A stretch of DNA of 64,000 bases from Candidatus Rubrivivax defluviihabitans (lineage in GTDB: Bacteria; Pseudomonadota; Gammaproteobacteria; Burkholderiales; Burkholderiaceae_C). The DNA is taken from NCBI GenBank assembly GCA_016709385.1, contig JADJMW010000021.1:248001-312000 (forward strand), in the 5' to 3' direction. Positions within the stretch are counted from its first letter, which is position 1; each line of letters begins with the position of its first letter. Made by a program: the position numbers and the translations under genes. Positions 60,913 through 64,000 of the stretch are shown here, piece by piece. The notes beneath the pieces are model-generated. The model saw only the letters and a program-made list of their open reading frames with translations, searched no databases and was not told where the DNA came from.

Positions 60913-63416
60913 CAGTCCTCCTTCACCGAGAGCACCGCGGCCTGGCCGGCGGCTCGGCGCGCGCTGAACGCGGCAGTGGCGGTGCCGGCCAGCATCACCG
61001 CGGCACTCAGCAGCGCCAGCCGGCCCCAGGGCAGCACCAAGTCCATCGTCCAGTGAAAACTCTGCGGGTTGACCACGAACACCAGCACCATGCTCACCGC
61101 CAGCCCCAGCAGCAAGCCGGCCAGCGTGCCCGCCGCCACCCAGGCCGCGCCTTCGCCGGCCACCACGGCCACCACTTGCGAGCGCGTCAGTCCCAGGTGG
61201 GCCAGCAGGCCGAATTCCTTGCGTCGCGCCAGCACCTGCGCCGACAGGCTGGCGGCGATGCCGACCAGGCCGATGGCGATGGCCACCGCCTGCAGGTAGT
61301 AGGTGACGGCAAAGCTGCGGTCGAAGATGCGCAGCGACAGCCGCTTCAGGTCGGCGCTGGAGGCGAAGTCCAGCATCGACGGGTCCTGCAGCAGGTCGCG
61401 CAGCGCCTGCTGCACGGCGCCGGGGTCGGCGTCGGCCGACAGCCACAGCGCCAGGTCGTTGATGCGTTCGTCGCCGGTGAGGCGGCGATAGTCCGCGTCG
61501 TCGATCACGATGGTGCCGAACTGGCGCGCATAGTCGCGCCAGACGCCGAGCACGCGCGCCGGCACCGGCGACTCCGCCAGCGGCAGTTCGATCATGCCGC
61601 CGGGCCGGGCCTCGTACAGCGCCACCATGGCCTCGCTGACGAAGACGCCCACTTCACCCGGGCGCGCCGGCAGCGGCGCCTCCAGCAAGGGCAGCGCCGC
61701 GGCGGGGTCGTCCAGCGGGCGCGCGATCAGCGCCACCGCCGGCCGCCCGGGCACGAGCTGCAGCGAACGCACGCGCGACGCCTGCAGCCGCTCCACGCCG
61801 GGCACGCTGGCCGCCCGGGCCAGGAACTCGGGCGGCAGCCAGGCCTGTTCGCTGGTGGCGCTGGTGGCGGCGCTGCGCGCATACAGGTCGGCCGGCAGGA
61901 TGGTCGCCAGCCAGTCGCTGACGCCGACGCGGAAGCTCGCCACCATCACCGTCAGCGCCACCGAAAGCGCCAGGCTGGCCACCACGCCGGCCACAGCGGC
62001 GGTGGCGGTGCGGCGCTGGAAGCGCGCACGCTGCACCGCCAGCAGCGGCAGCGCGCCGCGCGGCGGCGGCACGGCGGCCAGCAGCGCATGCACGACGGCC
62101 GGCACCAGCGCCACGCCGCCGAACAGCAGCGCCGCCACGGCGATGTAGGCCGCCAGCGGCAGGCCGGCGATCGGCGGTGCGAAGGCCGCTGCCGTGCCCA
62201 GCACCAGCAGCGCCACGCCGGGCCAGGTGGGTGGCACCAGCGACTCCGGTGTGCCCAGGCCCTTGAGCGCCAGCGCCGGGGCGATGCGCTCGGCATGCAG
62301 CGCCGGCACCCAGCCGCCGACCAGCGCCGAAGCGGTGCCCAGCAGCCCGAACACCAGCACGCCGCCGGCACCCACCTGCAGCGGCGGCACGATGCCCGGG
62401 AAATAGCCGCCGCCCAGGTCGCCGGCCAGCAGCCGCAGCGCCGCCGCGGCCATGCCGGTGCCCAGCAGCAGGCCGATGGCGCTGCCCACGGCGCCGAGCA
62501 GCCCGCATTCGAGCAGCACCAGCTGCCGGCGCTCGCGCGCCGTGAGGCCCAGCACGCCCAGCAGCGCCAGCGAAGGCGTGCGCTGCGCCACCGACAGCGA
62601 CACCACCGAGAACACCAGGAAGGCGCCGACGAACAACGCCACCAGCGCCAGCACCGTGAGGTTGACGCGATAGGCGCGCGACAGCTGCGAGACGCGCTGC
62701 TCGGCTTCGTCGGCCGGCACCGCGGCCACGCCGGCCGGCAGCGCCAAGCGGGCCAGCAGGGCCGCGCGGTCGGTGCCCGGCACCAGGCGCAGGTCGATGC
62801 GCGACAGCCGGCCCAGGCCGCCGAAATGCTGCTGCGCGCCGGCCAGGTCCATCACCAGCAGCGGCACGCCGGCCGCCGCCACCGTGCCGGCCACGCGCAG
62901 GCGCTGCCAGCCGGGGCCGGACTGCAGTGCGACGTGGCCGCCGTCGGCCAGGCCGAGCTGGTCGCGCGCGGCGGCATTGGGGAAGGCGGCATCGGGGTCC
63001 AGGAAGACGAGCCGGTCCTCGCCGCCGGCCGGCCGCGGCAGCAGGGCCGGCGCCAGCGGCGCGGCCAGCAGGGCGTCGATGCCCAGCACGCGCACCGCCA
63101 CGCGCCGGCCGCCGGGGGCGGCGGCGTAGGTGTCGATCTCCAGCACCGGGCTGGCGATCCGTACGCCGGGGTCGGCGGCCACGCGTTCGAACACGGCGTC
63201 GTCGAAACCGGCGCGCGGGCCACGCAGCGTGAGGTCGGGTTCGCCGTTGGCGGCGCGCACGGCGGCCGAAAATTCGCTCAGCGCCGAGTTGTTGATCAGG
63301 TGCACCGAGAACGCCAGCGCCACGCCCAGCGCCACCGCCAGCAGCGCCACGCCGTGGCGCCACGGGTGGTGGCGCCACTCGCGCACGATCAGCGCCAGGA
63401 ACAGCGAGCGCTGCAT
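60909..63416 (-). CDS. FtsX/MacB-type ABC transporter permease
   Basis: 835 residues with two FtsX-like blocks: spans at about 22-42, 255-280, 305-330 and 350-370, then a second block with spans near 490 and 710-820. Large extracytoplasmic loops lie between. LARRKEFGLLAHLGLTRSQV is a typical coupling helix. With the ATPase encoded at 63441-64000 it resembles LolCDE/AttEFG-type systems acting on lipoproteins or envelope components. Confidence 0.85.
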   Translation of the reverse strand: MQRSLFLALIVREWRHHPWRHGVALLAVALGVALAFSVHLINNSALSEFSAAVRAANGEPDLTLRGPRAGFDDAVFERVAADPGVRIASPVLEIDTYAAAPGGRRVAVRVLGIDALLAAPLAPALLPRPAGGEDRLVFLDPDAAFPNAAARDQLGLADGGHVALQSGPGWQRLRVAGTVAAAGVPLLVMDLAGAQQHFGGLGRLSRIDLRLVPGTDRAALLARLALPAGVAAVPADEAEQRVSQLSRAYRVNLTVLALVALFVGAFLVFSVVSLSVAQRTPSLALLGVLGLTARERRQLVLLECGLLGAVGSAIGLLLGTGMAAAALRLLAGDLGGGYFPGIVPPLQVGAGGVLVFGLLGTASALVGGWVPALHAERIAPALALKGLGTPESLVPPTWPGVALLVLGTAAAFAPPIAGLPLAAYIAVAALLFGGVALVPAVVHALLAAVPPPRGALPLLAVQRARFQRRTATAAVAGVVASLALSVALTVMVASFRVGVSDWLATILPADLYARSAATSATSEQAWLPPEFLARAASVPGVERLQASRVRSLQLVPGRPAVALIARPLDDPAAALPLLEAPLPARPGEVGVFVSEAMVALYEARPGGMIELPLAESPVPARVLGVWRDYARQFGTIVIDDADYRRLTGDERINDLALWLSADADPGAVQQALRDLLQDPSMLDFASSADLKRLSLRIFDRSFAVTYYLQAVAIAIGLVGIAASLSAQVLARRKEFGLLAHLGLTRSQVVAVVAGEGAAWVAAGTLAGLLLGLAVSMVLVFVVNPQSFHWTMDLVLPWGRLALLSAAVMLAGTATAAFSARRAAGQAAVLSVKEDW

Positions 63417-63440
63417 GGAGTGGATGTCATGGCGCGGTGT

Positions 63441-64000
63441 TCAGGCATCCCGCACGCCATGCGCGGTGAGCCGCATCACGCGCTGCGCGCGCGCCGCGGC
63501 GGCGGCCGAATGCGTGACCAGCAGGCAGGCCGCGCCGGCGTCGTGCACCTGCGCCTGCAGCACGGCCAGCACGCGCTCGGCGGTCTCGGGGTCCAGGTTG
63601 CCGGTGGGTTCGTCGGCCAGGATCAGCGCCGGCGCATGCACCACGGCGCGCGCGATGGCCACGCGCTGCAACTGCCCGCCCGACAGCTGCGCCGGAAAGC
63701 GCCCGCCCAGGCCGGCCAGGCCCACGGCTTCGAGCATGGCGGCGACGCGGGCCTCGTCGGGCCGGCCCAGCAGGCGCAGCGGCAGGCTCACGTTCTCGGC
63801 CACCGTCAGGTGCGGCAGCACGTGGAAGGCCTGGAAGACGAAGCCCAGTTGCGAGCGCCGCAGCCGCGCGCAGCCGTCGTCCGACAGCGTGGCCAGGTCG
63901 GTGCCGTCCACCACCACGCGGCCGCGGTCGGCGCGGTCCAGCCCCGCGATGCAGTTCAGCAGCGTCGACTTGCCCACGCCCGACTCACCCAGCAGCGCCA
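63441..64000 (-). CDS. ABC transporter ATPase, LolD-like (5' end outside window)
   Basis: ATPase partner of the adjacent permease. Walker A (GVGKSTLLNCIAG) is at the right edge; the signature is LSGGQLQRVAIARAV and Walker B LILADEPTGNLD, the LolD/MacB-type form. About 186 residues are present and the N-terminal strand region is cut off by the window end. It is 24 bp from the permease start. Confidence 0.9.
   Translation of the reverse strand, partial: ALLGESGVGKSTLLNCIAGLDRADRGRVVVDGTDLATLSDDGCARLRRSQLGFVFQAFHVLPHLTVAENVSLPLRLLGRPDEARVAAMLEAVGLAGLGGRFPAQLSGGQLQRVAIARAVVHAPALILADEPTGNLDPETAERVLAVLQAQVHDAGAACLLVTHSAAAAARAQRVMRLTAHGVRDA

Noticed and set aside
1..64000. tRNA or rRNA genes, insertion sequences, integrases
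   Set aside because: None were recognised by reading; tRNAscan-SE and an IS database search would confirm.

Overview
The window is the core of a photosynthesis gene cluster (PGC) from a high-GC purple bacterium, most likely a phototrophic betaproteobacterium of the Burkholderiales (Rubrivivax/Roseateles-like). This placement rests on the superoperon order crtE-crtF-bchCXYZ-puf(BALMC)-crtADC, the operon bchFNBHLM-lhaA-puhABC-acsF-puhE-crtIB, the oxygen-dependent cyclase acsF, and a tetraheme PufC. It is an inference from gene order and protein features; no 16S rRNA or database search was available.

Layout. (1) 1-5507, minus: bchG-bch2-bchP (chlorophyll esterification and geranylgeranyl reduction; bchP runs off the left edge), then the regulators ppsR/crtJ and ppaA/aerR. 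(2) 5913-24428, plus: about 18.5 kb of nearly gap-free genes for bacteriochlorophyll synthesis (bchFNBHLM, acsF), reaction-centre H subunit and assembly (lhaA, puhA, puhB, puhC, puhE), carotenoid synthesis (crtI, crtB), a small membrane protein and a BciB-like 8-vinyl reductase. (3) 24429-28041: an accessory island with a VapBC toxin-antitoxin pair, an aldehyde dehydrogenase, a small membrane protein and a TacAT (DUF1778/GNAT) pair. (4) 28075-42868, minus: crtE-crtF-bchCXYZ-pufB-(orf73)-pufA-pufLMC-crtA-crtD-crtC. (5) 42981-47295, plus: hemA, then a cyclase-STAND-TPR protein. (6) 47331-53701, minus: a lipoprotein, bchO-bchD-bchI, a DUF3422 membrane protein and folA. (7) 53813-64000: housekeeping genes (EamA transporter, thyA, OmpA-like lipoprotein, ABC exporter, a degenerate GGDEF protein, and an AttH/permease/ATPase set cut by the right edge).

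The genes cover the pathway from glutamyl-tRNA (hemA) through Mg chelation (bchHID), methylation (bchM), ring E closure (acsF), dark protochlorophyllide reduction (bchLNB), 3-vinyl hydration (bchF), chlorin reduction (bchXYZ), dehydrogenation (bchC), esterification (bchG) and tail reduction (bchP), plus a spheroidene-type carotenoid pathway (crtEBIFCDA) and the RC-LH1 polypeptides. Exact or near-exact TGTN12ACA boxes (the known PpsR/CrtJ operator) lie at the bchC, crtE/hemA, bchF and bchG promoters, so the encoded PpsR/PpaA pair probably controls the cluster.

Most unusual points: a 73-codon single-membrane-span gene between pufB and pufA; a PufC cytochrome fused to an OmpA-like domain; two toxin-antitoxin modules inside the PGC; overlapping divergent crtE/hemA promoters on one PpsR box; a roughly 240-bp nested inverted-repeat element between folA and the EamA gene; and three unrelated short tandem repeats.
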